In this document: in pieces, positions 9,880 through 20,959 of the stretch
Layout: every line of letters starts with the position of its first letter
Position numbering within the stretch: position 1 is the stretch's first letter
Assembly (NCBI RefSeq): GCF_009296025.1
Contig: NZ_CP045178.1
Coordinates: 6,138,001-6,202,000 of the forward strand
Direction of reading: 5' to 3'
From: Streptomyces tsukubensis
Lineage (GTDB): Bacteria; Actinomycetota; Actinomycetes; Streptomycetales; Streptomycetaceae
Length of the DNA: 64,000 nucleotides
Translations under genes and position numbers: made by a program
Notes under the pieces: generated by a model
The model's input: only the letters and a program-made list of their open reading frames with translations
What the model was told of the DNA's origin: nothing
Databases searched by the model: none

Positions 9880-10541
9880 GAACGGGATCCCTTCGACGGG
9901 GCGGTTCCTCTCATTCTTACGTCGCGCACGCCCCACGAGTTCCCCCTCGGTGTCAGGTTCAGCCGTCGGTGGCGGGTGGTGCGGCGCCGCCGGGTGATGG
10001 AGCCCCTCGCTCGGGTCCCCTCCCCACGCCCGACCTGCACGCACACACCTGGTGCAGCTTTCCGTCACAACCGAGAACAGAACACCGGCATCACGACACG
10101 CAGAAAATCTGTCATGGCGAGGATAGACATCCGGGGTCACGGGGGTTAGTGTCTTGTCCGTAGCCAAGAAGTCGCAAAGGCGCGGCAGACACGAAACTGC
10201 CGCGCAAGCAGGTCAGAAGCAGGTAGTGGCACGGCAGTGGGACGGCGGGGCCGAAAGGATGTCGGGGTCCCCTCATCGACTGCCGGACCAGGTGGCTCAG
10301 CGGGGCCGCCGCCAGTACACCCGTGCAGAACTGGATCAGGAAAGAAGAGAGGGAGGCAGACGCCATCAGGATCGCCCGGACAAGGACATGGTCGGTCCGG
10401 GTTGCCGCAGACCCCGGAACGGAAGGTGGTCACACGGTCACGCATTCGCGGTCCCCGCATGCGTTCCCTCCTCCCGGGGGAGCGAGCGGAAAGGGAAAGC
10501 CGGCGCCGAAGTAGGCCGGCAGATGGTGTTTCAGATCCTTC
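9880..10541. other. Long intergenic region, no gene recognised
   Basis: About 660 bases between the divergent lipoprotein gene and the MerR-like gene. Several frames are open on both strands (for example 10112-10366 minus and 10154 onward plus), but their products are arginine-rich or lack family features and ribosome sites. It should hold the promoters of the two flanking genes. I see no RNA gene in it. Confidence 0.5.
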
Positions 10542-10573
10542 GGGGCCCTGGTGCCGTACGGCGCCAGGGCCCC
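10542..10573 (+). promoter_or_regulatory. Strong hairpin just upstream of the MerR-like gene
   Basis: Fourteen-base arms (10542-10555 and 10560-10573) pair with one G-U wobble around the tetraloop GTAC. The stem ends 18 bases before the GGAGGT ribosome site of the gene at 10601. It could be a terminator for upstream transcription or an attenuator/UTR element; there is no T-run. Confidence 0.6.
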
Positions 10574-10600
10574 CCGACGCGTTGCCACAACGGAGGTGCG

Positions 10601-10936
10601 ATGACCGCAGGAAACTCACAGAGCCGTCTCGATGACGAGAACTACCCTGCCTACACCATGGGGCGGGCCGCCGAGATACTCGGTGCCACGCCCGCGTTTC
10701 TGCGGGCCCTCGGCGAAGCCCGCCTGATAACGCCCCTGCGCTCGGAGGGCGGCCATCGCCGCTACTCCCGTTACCAGCTGAAAATCGCTGCCCGCGCTCG
10801 CGAACTCGTCGACCGGGGAACCCCGGTCGAGGCCGCCTGCCGCATCGTCATCCTCGAAGACCAGCTCGAAGAAGCCCAGCGCGTCAACGAAGAACACCGC
10901 ACAGCCACCGAGTCGCGCCGCACGGCGGACGCGTGA
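10601..10936 (+). CDS. Small MerR-type helix-turn-helix protein
   Basis: A 111-residue protein with a MerR-like winged helix: YTMGRAAEILGATPAFLRAL, EARLITPLRSEGGHRRYSRY, then a helix RARELVDRGTPVEAACRIV. The C-terminal part is a short helix (EDQLEEAQRVNEEHR) that would dimerise; there is no effector domain, so it may respond to none or to a partner protein. ATG 10601 has a strong GGAGGT 4 bases upstream; the longer frame from 10154 is rejected. Streptomyces carry several such stand-alone short MerR proteins as I recall. Targets are unknown. Confidence 0.85.
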   Translation: MTAGNSQSRLDDENYPAYTMGRAAEILGATPAFLRALGEARLITPLRSEGGHRRYSRYQLKIAARARELVDRGTPVEAACRIVILEDQLEEAQRVNEEHRTATESRRTADA

Positions 10937-11295
10937 CCCCCGCCGGTCCGTCCTGCCCCGGTCGGCCCCGACCCGCCGCACCCGCGTCCGCGACCCACAG
11001 GGGCGCTCCGGTGGCGACGCCGCCGGAGCGTCGCTTCACGGTGTCGATCTCGCCTCCGATCTGGCGTGCGGCGGCGGCTCTGCCACGTGACTCGCCGATA
11101 TCGGGTGCCGTACGGAGGGAAGGGAGACGTCCGGACGCGGGGACCGGAGGTGAGACGTCCGGGCCCGAGACGCCGGCCCGAGACGCCCGGCCCGAGGCGC
11201 CGGAGACGAGACGTCCAGAACCAAGGCGTCCGCGTACGCCACTCACTCCCACGCTCCAGCCCCACGGATCACTCCCACGTCCCAGCCCCCCCGGC
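10937..11295. other. Intergenic region with short imperfect repeats
   Basis: A 359-base convergent space. Five copies of GAGACGTCC or GAGACGCC(C/G)G lie between 11124 and 11216, and ACTCCCACG-like units lie between 11239 and 11306. No gene, promoter or clear terminator is seen. Confidence 0.5.
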
Positions 11296-12360
11296 TCAGT
11301 CCCACGACTCCCGCGCCGATGGCAGTCCCGCGATCTCCGTCAGATCGGCGTCGGTCAGCCGCAGCCCGGCCGCGTCCGCGTTCTCCGCGGCCCATCGGGC
11401 CCGCTTCGTGCCGGCCACGGCCACCACCCTGCTGCCACGCCCCAGCACCCACGCCAGAGCGACCTGCGCCGTGGTGGCCCCGTGCCGCTCGGCCACTCGC
11501 CGCAACCCCGCGACCACCGGCTGGTTGGCGGCCATCATCTCCGCCGTGAAGCGCGGGTGCCTGGCCCGCAGGTCGTCAGGTTCGAACCCCTGCCCCGGTG
11601 TCAGAGTCCCCGTCAGATAACCGTTGCCCAGGGGCATCGCGGCGAGAAAACCGATGTCCCGCTGCTCGCACCAGGGAAGCAACGCGTCCAGGGCGCCGGG
11701 CGACCATACGGACAGCTCCGCCTGGACCGCGCTGACGGGGAAGACCTGCTGCACCCGTTCCAGACGCCGGATCGTCGCCGCGTACTCCGTGGCTCCGGGG
11801 CCGCGCCGCGCGCGTTCCGCGGCGGCGCGCACCGCCGCCCTGCCGGGCGCCGCACGGCGCTGCTCGGTCACCCAGCGCGGCGCCCTCGCCCCCACCGCGC
11901 ACAGTCCCAGCGCCCGTACTTTGCCCGCGGCGACCAGTTCCGCCATGGCGCCCCAGGTCTCCTCGACCGGAACCTCCGGATCCGGCCTGTGCAACTGGTA
12001 CAGGTCGATCACGTCGGTCTGGAGCCGCCGCAGTGACGCGTCGCAGGCGCGGCGCACGTAGGCCGGTCTGCCATTGGCGACGAGATGCTGTTCGCCCACG
12101 AGCAGGCCGCACTTGGTCGAGACGAAAGCGTCCGCGCGCCGCTCCCTGAGCACTCGGCCGAGCAGTAGTTCGTTGGTGAACGGTCCGTACATGTCCGCCG
12201 TGTCCAGCAGCGTGGAGCCCCGGTCGAGGGCTGTGTGCACAGCACGCACCGACTCCTCCCCGTGCTGTTGCGATCCCGTGTAGGCCCAGCTCATCGGCAT
12301 GCAGCCGAGACCCACGGCGCCCACCTCCAGCGCCGCGGCGCCGACCGTCCTGCGCTCCAC
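11296..12360 (-). CDS. Aldo/keto reductase with internal insertion
   Basis: A 354-residue NAD(P)H-dependent oxidoreductase of the TIM-barrel aldo/keto reductase superfamily. The catalytic tetrad is visible: Asp53 and Tyr58 in LLDTADMYG, Lys83 in VSTKCGLL and His124 in LYQLHRPD. The end carries the cofactor-binding VVAVAGTKRARWAAENADA. Between LGLCAVGA and FPVSAVQAELSVW there are about 35-40 extra Ala/Arg-rich residues compared with the usual family length, which I read as a lineage-specific insertion. Start GTG 12360 has a GGGAGGA site about 9 bases upstream; the longer frame to 12417 lacks support. Substrate unknown. Confidence 0.88.
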   Translation of the reverse strand: MERRTVGAAALEVGAVGLGCMPMSWAYTGSQQHGEESVRAVHTALDRGSTLLDTADMYGPFTNELLLGRVLRERRADAFVSTKCGLLVGEQHLVANGRPAYVRRACDASLRRLQTDVIDLYQLHRPDPEVPVEETWGAMAELVAAGKVRALGLCAVGARAPRWVTEQRRAAPGRAAVRAAAERARRGPGATEYAATIRRLERVQQVFPVSAVQAELSVWSPGALDALLPWCEQRDIGFLAAMPLGNGYLTGTLTPGQGFEPDDLRARHPRFTAEMMAANQPVVAGLRRVAERHGATTAQVALAWVLGRGSRVVAVAGTKRARWAAENADAAGLRLTDADLTEIAGLPSARESWD

Positions 12361-12554
12361 CTGCCTTGTCCTCCCACCGCACTCCGAGCGCACCCAAAGT
12401 AACCTCCACAGCCCCACGCGCCTCGCACAGCCTCCCCTGTCACAGGAATTGCCCGGGTCACCTGCCCCGGGGGCCCCTGTCGCAAGGACCGCTCACACCT
12501 CGTGCGCCGCCCCTCACGGCCACCACCACAGGAAAGGCCCCTAGCCTGCTGGCC

Positions 12555-13505
12555 ATGACCAGTGACGTATGGCTCCCCTTCAGGCCGGACGAGATACCTG
12601 GCCTGCCCGCTCCGTCCGAGGCCGGCCCGGCCTACCGTTTCTGGGACGGGGGTGACTACCCGGCCGACCCGGCGGACTGCGCCTTCTACGTCGTCCCCTA
12701 CATGAAGGCCGCACCGATCGTGGTGCGTCCCCTGCCGGAGATGACCTCGGTACGGGTCGTGCAGACGCTCTCCGCCGGTATCGACAACGTCGAACCCGGC
12801 ATCGGAACCCTGCCCCCGGGAGTGCGGCTCTGCAACGCGCGCGGTGTCCACGAGGCGAGTACGGCGGAACTGGCCCTGACGCTGATCCTCGCCTCGCTGC
12901 GCGGCATACCCGGGTTCGTGGAGGGGCAGCGTGTGGGGGAGTGGCGTTCCGGCTTCTGTCCCGCGCTCGCGGACAGGACCGTACTGATCGTCGGCTACGG
13001 GGCGATCGGCTCCGCGATCGAGGACAGACTCGCCCCGTTCGAGTGCGCGCGGGTGGTGCGCGTCGCACGCTCCGCACGTACCACCGGGCGCGGACCGGTG
13101 CACTCGCTCGCCGAACTCCCCCGTCTGCTGGGCGAAGCGGACATCGTGGTCCTCTCCACGCCGCTCACGGAGGGGACACGGGGGCTGGCGGACGCGGAGT
13201 TCCTCGCGAGGCTGCGGGACGGCGCTCTTCTGGTCAACGTCGCGCGCGGGCCCGTGGTCGACACGAAAGCGCTTCTCGCCGAGGCGAAAACCGGCCGGAT
13301 CACCGCCGCACTCGATGTCACGGACCCTGAGCCCCTGCCCCAGGAGCATCCTCTGTGGCACGCTCCAGGAGTGCTCATCAGTCCCCATGTGGGCGGCTCG
13401 ACGTCCGCGTTCCCGCCTCGCGCCAAGAGGTTGCTCGCGAGGCAGTTGACCAGCTTCGTTTCCGGTGAGCCTTTGGACAACATCGTGCTGACGACCGGGG
13501 GTTGA
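12555..13505 (+). CDS. D-isomer 2-hydroxyacid dehydrogenase
   Basis: A 316-residue NAD-dependent dehydrogenase of the D-2-hydroxyacid family. The nucleotide loop is VGYGAIGSAIE, the catalytic arginine sits in NVARGPVVD, the glutamate in DPEPLPQEHPLW and the histidine in SPHVGG. The N-terminal sequence is shorter than in SerA and there is no ACT domain, so it is not the serine-pathway enzyme (that is at 20960). ATG 12555 begins the conserved protein; the open frame to 12366 is dismissed. It is divergent from the aldo/keto reductase with 194 bases between. Substrate unknown. Confidence 0.88.
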   Translation: MTSDVWLPFRPDEIPGLPAPSEAGPAYRFWDGGDYPADPADCAFYVVPYMKAAPIVVRPLPEMTSVRVVQTLSAGIDNVEPGIGTLPPGVRLCNARGVHEASTAELALTLILASLRGIPGFVEGQRVGEWRSGFCPALADRTVLIVGYGAIGSAIEDRLAPFECARVVRVARSARTTGRGPVHSLAELPRLLGEADIVVLSTPLTEGTRGLADAEFLARLRDGALLVNVARGPVVDTKALLAEAKTGRITAALDVTDPEPLPQEHPLWHAPGVLISPHVGGSTSAFPPRAKRLLARQLTSFVSGEPLDNIVLTTGG

Positions 13506-13722
13506 AGCCAGTGAGCCGGTCTCGACCCCGTTTCGCGTACTCTCCGCACTCGTGCGCGTGCTTGCTGTGCCGAATCGTCGCTGCCAGTTACGGAGAGTAG
13601 AGAGGCTATGTCCCTGAGTGACCAACCTGGTGTATCGTCCCGTCAGGGGTTGCGCCGGGCGACGCACAGACGCCGGGGCGCGGGACAGGACTGCAAGGGG
13701 GGCGACGGGCGATGCACGGCCT

Positions 13723-16700
13723 ATGGACCAGCGATCCGACGCGGCACGACCGCCGGGGGCGTACCCGGTCGGCGTCATCACGCATGGACGGGCCAAGGAC
13801 CAGAGTTGGCCAGTTCTCCACCGGAGCGGCCCGGTGAGCGCCCCCGGTCTCGTACTGACCCGCCGCCCGTTCGCGGGCGGCGGGGGACTGCTCGCCCAGC
13901 TCGTACTCGCCCTCGTCTGCGGGGGCTACGCGGTCGGTTCCGCGCTCGGCTGGGGTTCGGCCCCAATCGCCCTCTTCATGGGTGACTTCGGCCTCAGCGT
14001 CGCCGCCGCTGCCGCCGCGGTCTCCTGTCTCCTCTACGCACGCAGGCGCCGCACGCGTTTCCGGCCGGCCTGGCTGCTGTTCGCGCTCTCCTCCGCGATG
14101 GCGGCCCTGGGCAACGGCACGTGGGGGTGGTACGAGGTGGTGCTCCAACGCCCCGTGCCCGCGCCCGGCCTGGCCGACTTCTTCTTCCTCTGCTTCGCGC
14201 CGCCCGCCATCGTCGGGCTGCTCGTGCTCGCCAAGCGGCCGGTCTCCCGGGCCGGCTGGACCTGCCTCGCGCTCGACTCCTGGCTGATCGGCGGCTCGCT
14301 GCTCACGCTCTCCTGGAGCCTCGCGCTGGCCCACACCGCGCAGTTCGAGGGGCAGAGCGTCGCCAGGTCGGCGCTCTCCCTCGCCTATCCGCTGCTCGAC
14401 ATCGCGCTGGTCAGCATGGTGCTCGCGCTCCACTTCAAACGCTCGGCGGTCAACCGCTCGGCGATCAACACCGCTGTCGGTGCCCTCGCGTTGACCGTGT
14501 TGTGCGACGCGCTCTTCACCTCCCCGCTGCTGCGCGAGACCTACCGTTCGGGGCAACTGCTCGACGCGGGCTGGTTCGCGGGGTCGTTGCTGCTCGCGTA
14601 CGCCCCCTGGGTCGCGGCCAAGCAGGGGCCGGAGAGCCACGCGCCGGTCGAGGAGGAGCACGGCAGGGCCCTCGACGAAGGGGACAGGCCCGACACCGCC
14701 TACCGCCCCGGACGCCACCCTCTCGCGCATCCGCGTCCCCTCACCGGGTCGCTGGCCGCCCTCACTCCGTATCTCGCAGCCGCGGTCTGCACGCTGGGCA
14801 TCCTCTACAACGCGCTCAACGACCGGAGCGTCGACCGGGTGGTTCTCTTCACCGCCTGCACCGTCGTGCTCGCGCTCGTGCTGCGCCAGGGCATCATGCT
14901 CGTCGACAACATCACCCTCACCCAGGAGCTGGCCCAGAAGGAGAACCACTTCAGGTCACTGGTGCAGGGATCGAGCGACGTCATCATGATCGCCGCCCCC
15001 AACGGCATCCTGCGGTACGTCAGTCCGGCCGCCGCGGGGGTCTACGGCAGGGACGCGGAGGATCTGGTCGGCTCGGAGCTGGCCTCGCTCATCCACCCCG
15101 AGGATCTGGGCCTCGTCGTCCATGAAGTGCGGCGTTTCCTCGCCGCCACCCCGGCGGACGAGCCCACCACCCGTATCGAATGCCGCTTCAAATCGGGGTG
15201 CGGGGACTGGCTCAACGTCGAGTCGACCGTCAACAGACTGCACGGCGGCCTGATCTTCAACAGCAGGGACGTGACGGAACGCGTCAGACTCCAGGCGCAG
15301 TTGCAGCACAACGCGGAACACGACCCGCTGACCGACCTGCCCAACCGCGCGCTGTTCACCCGGCGCGTGCGCCAGGCGCTCAGCGGACGCCGCAGCTCCG
15401 ACCCGGGCACCGCGGTCCTCTTCATCGACCTCGACGGCTTCAAGGCCGTCAACGACACCATCGGCCACCAGGCGGGCGACGAACTGCTCGTGCAGGCGGC
15501 CCGCAGGCTCCACGAGGCGGTCAGGGCCGGGGACACGGCGGCCCGCCTCGGCGGGGACGAGTTCGCCGCGCTCATCCTCGGTGAGGGCGGCAGCGACCGG
15601 GCGGCGCGCGAGCGTCAGATGCGGGAGCTCGCCGACCGCCTCAGACTCACCCTCTCGCAGCCCTACATCATCGACGGCCAGGAGGTGCGGGTCGCCGCCT
15701 CCATCGGAGTGGCCTTCGCCGGGCCGGGGCTCTCCGCGGGGGAGATCCTGCGCAACGCCGACCTCGCCATGTACCGGGCCAAGGCCGCGGGCAAGGACCG
15801 CGTGGAGATGTATGCCCCGCAGATGCAGGCCGAGGTGGTCCGCAGGTCCGAGCTGGCCACCCGGCTGCGTACCGCCCTGCGCGACGGGGAGTTCGCGCTG
15901 CTGCACCAGCCGGTGGTCTGCCTGAGTACGGGACGGGTCACCTCCGTCGCCGCCCAGCCCCGCTGGCGCTCCGCCGAGGGCATCCTCTTCACCCCCGCCG
16001 AGTTCCTGCGCTCCGCCGAGACCGACAAGACCGCCGCCCTCGACCGCTGGGTCCTGGAGGAGGCGGTGGCGCAGGCGGCGGAGCGGCGCCGTGAAGGACA
16101 CGCGGCTCCGGTCGCCGTCCGCATCAGCGCGCGCAGGCTGCTCGACCGCTCGATGCCGCTCGGTTCCGTCGAGGCGTTGCTGACCCGGCACGGGCTGCCC
16201 TCCGGCGCCCTCCTCATCGAACTCTCCGACAGCGACTCCCACGTACCGCTGGACGAGCTGGAGCGGCGTCTCACCGCGCTGCGCCGGCTCGGCGTCCGGG
16301 TCGCCCTCGACGGCTTCGGCAGCGGCTACGCGGCGATCACGGCGCTGCGCAGGCTCCCCGTCGACGCGCTCAAACTGGACCGAGGTCTCGTTGAGGGCGT
16401 GGTCGAGTCCGCGCGGCTCCACAAGATCACCTCGGGGCTGCTGCGCATCGCCACCGACCTCGGGCTGTACTCCATGGCGGAAGGCGTGGACCGGCCGGAA
16501 CAGGTCGTGGCGCTGCGCGCGATGGGGTGTACGCACGGGCAGGGCCTGGCGTTCGCGGGGCCGCTCGACGAGTACCGCGTACGCAGGGCGCTCGCCGTCG
16601 GCGGCTATCCGGTCCCGCACGACCGCGCGGAGCCGGTCCTCGCGGGCGGCCCGGTGCTGGAGCGGCCCCGCGGGATCCAGGGGATCGGCGCAGGCCCCCC

Positions 16701-16872
16701 GCTGGGCTCCGGCGTGGGGCCAGGAATGGGGGCGGGGCTGGGTGCGGGACTGGGCACGGGACTGGGCACCGGTGTCGGCCAGGGGGTCGGATCGGGGCTC
16801 GCCCCCGGGCTCGGGCAGCCCTTCGGTACGGGCTTCGGTTCACATAATGAGACCTCCATCCCACCGACTTGA
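13723..16872 (+). CDS. Membrane PAS-GGDEF-EAL protein (c-di-GMP), EAL degenerate
   Basis: About 1049 residues. Roughly ten hydrophobic helices cover the first ~390 residues, a PAS domain begins near 406, a GGDEF domain near 534 and an EAL domain spans about 720-950. The GGDEF signature is intact ([10 protein letters not shown] near 609), with an inhibitory RxxD site five residues upstream (RAGD), so diguanylate cyclase activity is likely. In the EAL domain the expected EALLRW reads AAQPRW, the metal Asn (usual VNLSA) is VRISA, and DDFG is DGFG; phosphodiesterase activity is probably lost. The last ~60 residues are Gly-rich repeats. The start is uncertain (13618, 13723 or GTG 13834). It resembles the S. 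coelicolor CdgC-type protein at this locus, from memory. Confidence 0.88.
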   Translation: MDQRSDAARPPGAYPVGVITHGRAKDQSWPVLHRSGPVSAPGLVLTRRPFAGGGGLLAQLVLALVCGGYAVGSALGWGSAPIALFMGDFGLSVAAAAAAVSCLLYARRRRTRFRPAWLLFALSSAMAALGNGTWGWYEVVLQRPVPAPGLADFFFLCFAPPAIVGLLVLAKRPVSRAGWTCLALDSWLIGGSLLTLSWSLALAHTAQFEGQSVARSALSLAYPLLDIALVSMVLALHFKRSAVNRSAINTAVGALALTVLCDALFTSPLLRETYRSGQLLDAGWFAGSLLLAYAPWVAAKQGPESHAPVEEEHGRALDEGDRPDTAYRPGRHPLAHPRPLTGSLAALTPYLAAAVCTLGILYNALNDRSVDRVVLFTACTVVLALVLRQGIMLVDNITLTQELAQKENHFRSLVQGSSDVIMIAAPNGILRYVSPAAAGVYGRDAEDLVGSELASLIHPEDLGLVVHEVRRFLAATPADEPTTRIECRFKSGCGDWLNVESTVNRLHGGLIFNSRDVTERVRLQAQLQHNAEHDPLTDLPNRALFTRRVRQALSGRRSSDPGTAVLFIDLDGFKAVNDTIGHQAGDELLVQAARRLHEAVRAGDTAARLGGDEFAALILGEGGSDRAARERQMRELADRLRLTLSQPYIIDGQEVRVAASIGVAFAGPGLSAGEILRNADLAMYRAKAAGKDRVEMYAPQMQAEVVRRSELATRLRTALRDGEFALLHQPVVCLSTGRVTSVAAQPRWRSAEGILFTPAEFLRSAETDKTAALDRWVLEEAVAQAAERRREGHAAPVAVRISARRLLDRSMPLGSVEALLTRHGLPSGALLIELSDSDSHVPLDELERRLTALRRLGVRVALDGFGSGYAAITALRRLPVDALKLDRGLVEGVVESARLHKITSGLLRIATDLGLYSMAEGVDRPEQVVALRAMGCTHGQGLAFAGPLDEYRVRRALAVGGYPVPHDRAEPVLAGGPVLERPRGIQGIGAGPPLGSGVGPGMGAGLGAGLGTGLGTGVGQGVGSGLAPGLGQPFGTGFGSHNETSIPPT

Positions 16873-16905
16873 CAGTCATCAGGCCCTGGGGAGAGGGTCG
16901 GTTCC

Positions 16906-16947
16906 ATGCGCACCCGAATTCTCGTACTTGGAAAGCGCGTCGGCTGA
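16906..16947 (+). CDS. ilvB leader peptide
   Basis: The 13-residue [16 protein letters not shown] contains consecutive Ile-Leu-Val-Leu codons and a later Val. A purine-rich GAGAGGG precedes the ATG. It is followed by competing hairpins and a T-run terminator before ilvB, so it fits a ribosome-mediated attenuator that senses charged branched-chain tRNAs. Confidence 0.85.
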   Translation: MRTRILVLGKRVG

Positions 16948-16948
16948 A

Positions 16949-16968
16949 GCCGGGAAGCCAATCCCGGC
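16949..16968 (+). promoter_or_regulatory. ilvB attenuator first stem (pause/antiterminator strand)
   Basis: GCCGGGA (16949-16955) pairs with TCCCGGC (16962-16968) around a 6-base loop, directly after the leader stop codon. The same TCCCGGC recurs at 17000-17006 within the terminator stem. The first arm can therefore pair with either copy, and the second pairing would break the terminator. Confidence 0.75.
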
Positions 16969-16986
16969 GAACACCTCCGACGCGCT

Positions 16987-17020
16987 CCCCTCGCCTGCCT
17001 CCCGGCACGAGGGGTTTTTT
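16987..17020 (+). terminator. ilvB attenuator terminator
   Basis: CCCCTCG (16987-16993) pairs with CGAGGGG (17008-17014). TGCC/GGCA forms an inner stem with a 2-base bulge and a TCCC loop. Six T residues follow (17015-17020), giving an intrinsic terminator 63 bases before ilvB. Confidence 0.9.
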
Positions 17021-17083
17021 GTTGCACTGGCACCTGACGAAGCCCGCACAACCCTCGCAAAAACCCTCAGCATCGAGAAGAGA

Positions 17084-18940
17084 ATGCCGATGACCGAGCA
17101 GGCCACCGGGGCCCCCCATCCGCAACCGCGGCCCCGTTCCGGAGGACAGCAGTCCGCCCTCGTTGAGCACGTCACGGGCGCCAAGTCCCTCATTCGTTCA
17201 CTTGAGGAGGTCGGGGCGGACACGGTATTCGGCATTCCGGGAGGGGCGATCCTCCCCGCGTACGACCCGATGATGGACTCCGTCCGGGTGCGTCACGTCC
17301 TCGTCCGCCACGAGCAGGGCGCGGGCCACGCGGCCACCGGATACGCGCAGGCCACCGGCAAGGTCGGGGTGTGCATGGCGACCTCCGGCCCCGGTGCGAC
17401 CAACCTCGTCACGCCGATCGCCGACGCGCACATGGACTCCGTGCCGCTCGTCGCCATCACCGGGCAGGTCGCCTCCCACACCATCGGGACCGACGCCTTC
17501 CAGGAAGCGGACATCGTCGGCATCACCATGCCGATCACGAAGCACAACTTCCTGATCACCGATCCCGCGGAGATCCCCCGGACGATCGCGGAGGCCTTCC
17601 ACATCGCCTCGACCGGCCGCCCAGGGCCCGTGCTGGTCGACATCGCCAAGGACGCCCTTCAGGCGCAGACCACCTTCTCCTGGCCGCCCTCGCTGAGCCT
17701 GCCCGGCTACCGCCCGGTGACCAAGCCGCACGCCAAGCAGATCCGTGAGGCCGCCAAGCTCATCAACGACGCCAAGCGGCCCGTCCTCTACGTCGGCGGC
17801 GGCGTCATCAAGGCCGGAGCCACCGCCGAACTCAAGGTCCTCGCGGAGCTGACAGGAGTGCCGGTCACCACCACCCTGATGGCGCTCGGCGCGTTCCCCG
17901 ACAGCCACCCGCTGCACGTCGGAATGCCGGGAATGCACGGTTCGGTCACCGCCGTCACCGCGCTTCAGAAGGCCGACCTGATCGTCGCCCTCGGTGCCCG
18001 CTTCGACGACCGCGTCACCGGCAAGCTCGACAGCTTCGCGCCGTTCGCGAAGATCGTCCACGCCGATGTCGACCCCGCGGAGATCGGCAAGAACCGCCAG
18101 GCCGACGTGCCGATCGTCGGTGACGCCCGCGATGTCATCGCCGACCTCGTCCAGGCCGTCCAGGCCGACCACGCCGCGGGCCAGAAGGGCGACTACACCG
18201 CCTGGTGGAAGGACCTGAGCAGGTGGCGCGACACCTACCCGCTCGGCTACGACCAGCCCGGCAACGGCAGCCTCTCCCCGCAGCAGGTCATCGAGCGGGT
18301 CGGCGCGCTCGCCCCCGAGGACACGATCTTCGCGGCGGGCGTCGGCCAGCACCAGATGTGGGCCGCCCACTTCATCAACTACGAGAAGCCCGCCACCTGG
18401 CTCAACTCGGGCGGCGCGGGAACGATGGGGTACGCGGTTCCCGCGGCGATGGGGGCCAAGGCCGGCAGGCCGGAACAGACCGTGTGGGCCATCGACGGCG
18501 ACGGCTGCTTCCAGATGACCAACCAGGAACTGACGACCTGCGCCCTGAACAACATCCCGATCAAGGTCGCGATCATCAACAACGGCGCACTCGGCATGGT
18601 CCGCCAGTGGCAGACGCTCTTCTACAACCAGCGCTACTCCAACACCGTGCTCGCCTCCGGCGCGAACACGGACGGCTCGCCGATCGCGGGCACCCGGGTC
18701 CCCGACTTCGTGAAGCTCGCCGAGGCCATGGGCTGTGTGGCGCTGCGCTGCGAGGACCCCGCGGAACTCGACGCGGTCATCGCCGAGGCCAACGCGATCA
18801 ACGACCGCCCCGTCGTTGTCGACTTCATCGTCCACCAGGACGCGATGGTCTGGCCCATGGTCGCGGCGGGAACCTCCAACGACGAGGTCATGGCCGCACT
18901 CGGTGTCCGTCCCGACTTCGGCGACAACGCAGACGACTGA
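17084..18940 (+). CDS. ilvB: Acetolactate synthase large subunit
   Basis: A 618-residue thiamine-diphosphate enzyme that joins two pyruvates, or pyruvate and 2-oxobutyrate, in the first common step of Val/Leu/Ile synthesis. The N-terminal half contains the activating glutamate in [17 protein letters not shown]. The FAD/Rossmann middle domain follows, and the ThDP motif is [20 protein letters not shown] with NN. The first ~35 residues ([12 protein letters not shown]) are Streptomyces-type extension. ATG 17084 or the ATG two codons later is the start. It lies 32 bases before ilvN and is preceded by the attenuator, so end-product control by branched-chain tRNA is expected. Confidence 0.97.
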   Translation: MPMTEQATGAPHPQPRPRSGGQQSALVEHVTGAKSLIRSLEEVGADTVFGIPGGAILPAYDPMMDSVRVRHVLVRHEQGAGHAATGYAQATGKVGVCMATSGPGATNLVTPIADAHMDSVPLVAITGQVASHTIGTDAFQEADIVGITMPITKHNFLITDPAEIPRTIAEAFHIASTGRPGPVLVDIAKDALQAQTTFSWPPSLSLPGYRPVTKPHAKQIREAAKLINDAKRPVLYVGGGVIKAGATAELKVLAELTGVPVTTTLMALGAFPDSHPLHVGMPGMHGSVTAVTALQKADLIVALGARFDDRVTGKLDSFAPFAKIVHADVDPAEIGKNRQADVPIVGDARDVIADLVQAVQADHAAGQKGDYTAWWKDLSRWRDTYPLGYDQPGNGSLSPQQVIERVGALAPEDTIFAAGVGQHQMWAAHFINYEKPATWLNSGGAGTMGYAVPAAMGAKAGRPEQTVWAIDGDGCFQMTNQELTTCALNNIPIKVAIINNGALGMVRQWQTLFYNQRYSNTVLASGANTDGSPIAGTRVPDFVKLAEAMGCVALRCEDPAELDAVIAEANAINDRPVVVDFIVHQDAMVWPMVAAGTSNDEVMAALGVRPDFGDNADD

Positions 18941-18972
18941 CGACGGCCACGCCGAGAGAGAGACCACAGAAC

Positions 18973-19500
18973 ATGTCCTCCAAGCACACGCTCTCCGTCC
19001 TGGTCGAGAACACCCCCGGTATCCTCGCCAGGATCGCCGCACTGTTCTCCCGCCGCGGTTTCAACATCGACTCGCTCGCGGTCGGTGTCACAGAACACCC
19101 CGACATCTCACGCATCACCATCGTCGTGAACGTCGAGGACCTGCCACTCGAACAGGTCACCAAACAGCTCAACAAGCTGGTCAACGTCCTGAAGATCGTC
19201 GAGCTGGAAGCCGGCTCAGCGATCGAGCGCGAACTCATCCTGGCGAAGGTGCGCGCGGACAACGAGACGCGTTCCCAGATCGTCGAGATCGTCCAGCTCT
19301 TCCGCGCCAAGACCGTGGACGTGTCGCCGGAGGCCGTGACCATCGAGGCCACCGGCTCCAGCGACAAGCTGGAAGCGATGCTGAAGATGCTGGAGCCCTT
19401 CGGCATCAAGGAACTCGTCCAGTCCGGCACCATCGCCGTCGGCCGCGGCAGCCGGTCCATCACCGACCGGTCGCTGCGCTCCCTGGAACGCAGCGCCTAG
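18973..19500 (+). CDS. ilvN: Acetolactate synthase small (regulatory) subunit
   Basis: A 175-residue protein. The N-terminal ACT domain (HTLSVLVENTPGILARIAAL) and the C-terminal ALS_ss domain (ETRSQIVEIVQLFRAKTVDV, then GIKELVQSGTIAVGRG) match IlvN/IlvH. It binds the IlvB subunit and confers feedback inhibition by valine. The larger frame in which it lies begins inside ilvB in another phase; the true start is ATG 18973. It is the second gene of the ilvBNC operon. Confidence 0.97.
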   Translation: MSSKHTLSVLVENTPGILARIAALFSRRGFNIDSLAVGVTEHPDISRITIVVNVEDLPLEQVTKQLNKLVNVLKIVELEAGSAIERELILAKVRADNETRSQIVEIVQLFRAKTVDVSPEAVTIEATGSSDKLEAMLKMLEPFGIKELVQSGTIAVGRGSRSITDRSLRSLERSA

Positions 19501-20664
<1,164 letters not shown>

Positions 20665-20675
20665 GCCGCCGGAGG

Positions 20676-20711
20676 GCGTGGGGGCGGGACGGTAGCGTCC
20701 CGCCCCCACGC
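20676..20711 (+). terminator. ilvC terminator
   Basis: A perfect 15-base stem (20676-20690 with 20697-20711) has a GGTAGC loop. It begins 12 bases after the ilvC stop and separates the ilv genes from serA. Confidence 0.85.
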
Positions 20712-20959
20712 CCCGCTGCCTTCACGCGGCCCAGCGGTCGCACCCGCACCACCCGCACCACCCGCACATCAATGGACGACCGGTCCAGCCACGGACGAGT
20801 GACTCTTCCGCAGGGGTGAAAAAGGCCCTCGGGGGCGGCACTACACTGCTCAACACATACGCGTCAGGCCCACAGTGTCGTGCGTCTTCCACGCGGCCAG
20901 AACCTCCACCGCCTGCGGCCGTCGGGACGGCCGTCCGCACTGGACTTGTGAGGACTCAC

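Noticed and set aside
10154..10600. N-terminal extension of the MerR-like gene from 10154
   Set aside because: The extension is not conserved-looking and the GGAGGT site and family homology begin at 10601.
13608..13985. Upstream ORF with a GAGAGG site before the PAS-GGDEF-EAL gene
   Set aside because: It is in a different frame, overlaps the gene and has low-complexity Arg-rich sequence. A short regulatory uORF is not excluded.
16906..17020. T-box or other riboswitch upstream of ilvB
   Set aside because: A leader ORF with branched-chain codons plus competing hairpins explains the region; no T-box sequence is visible.
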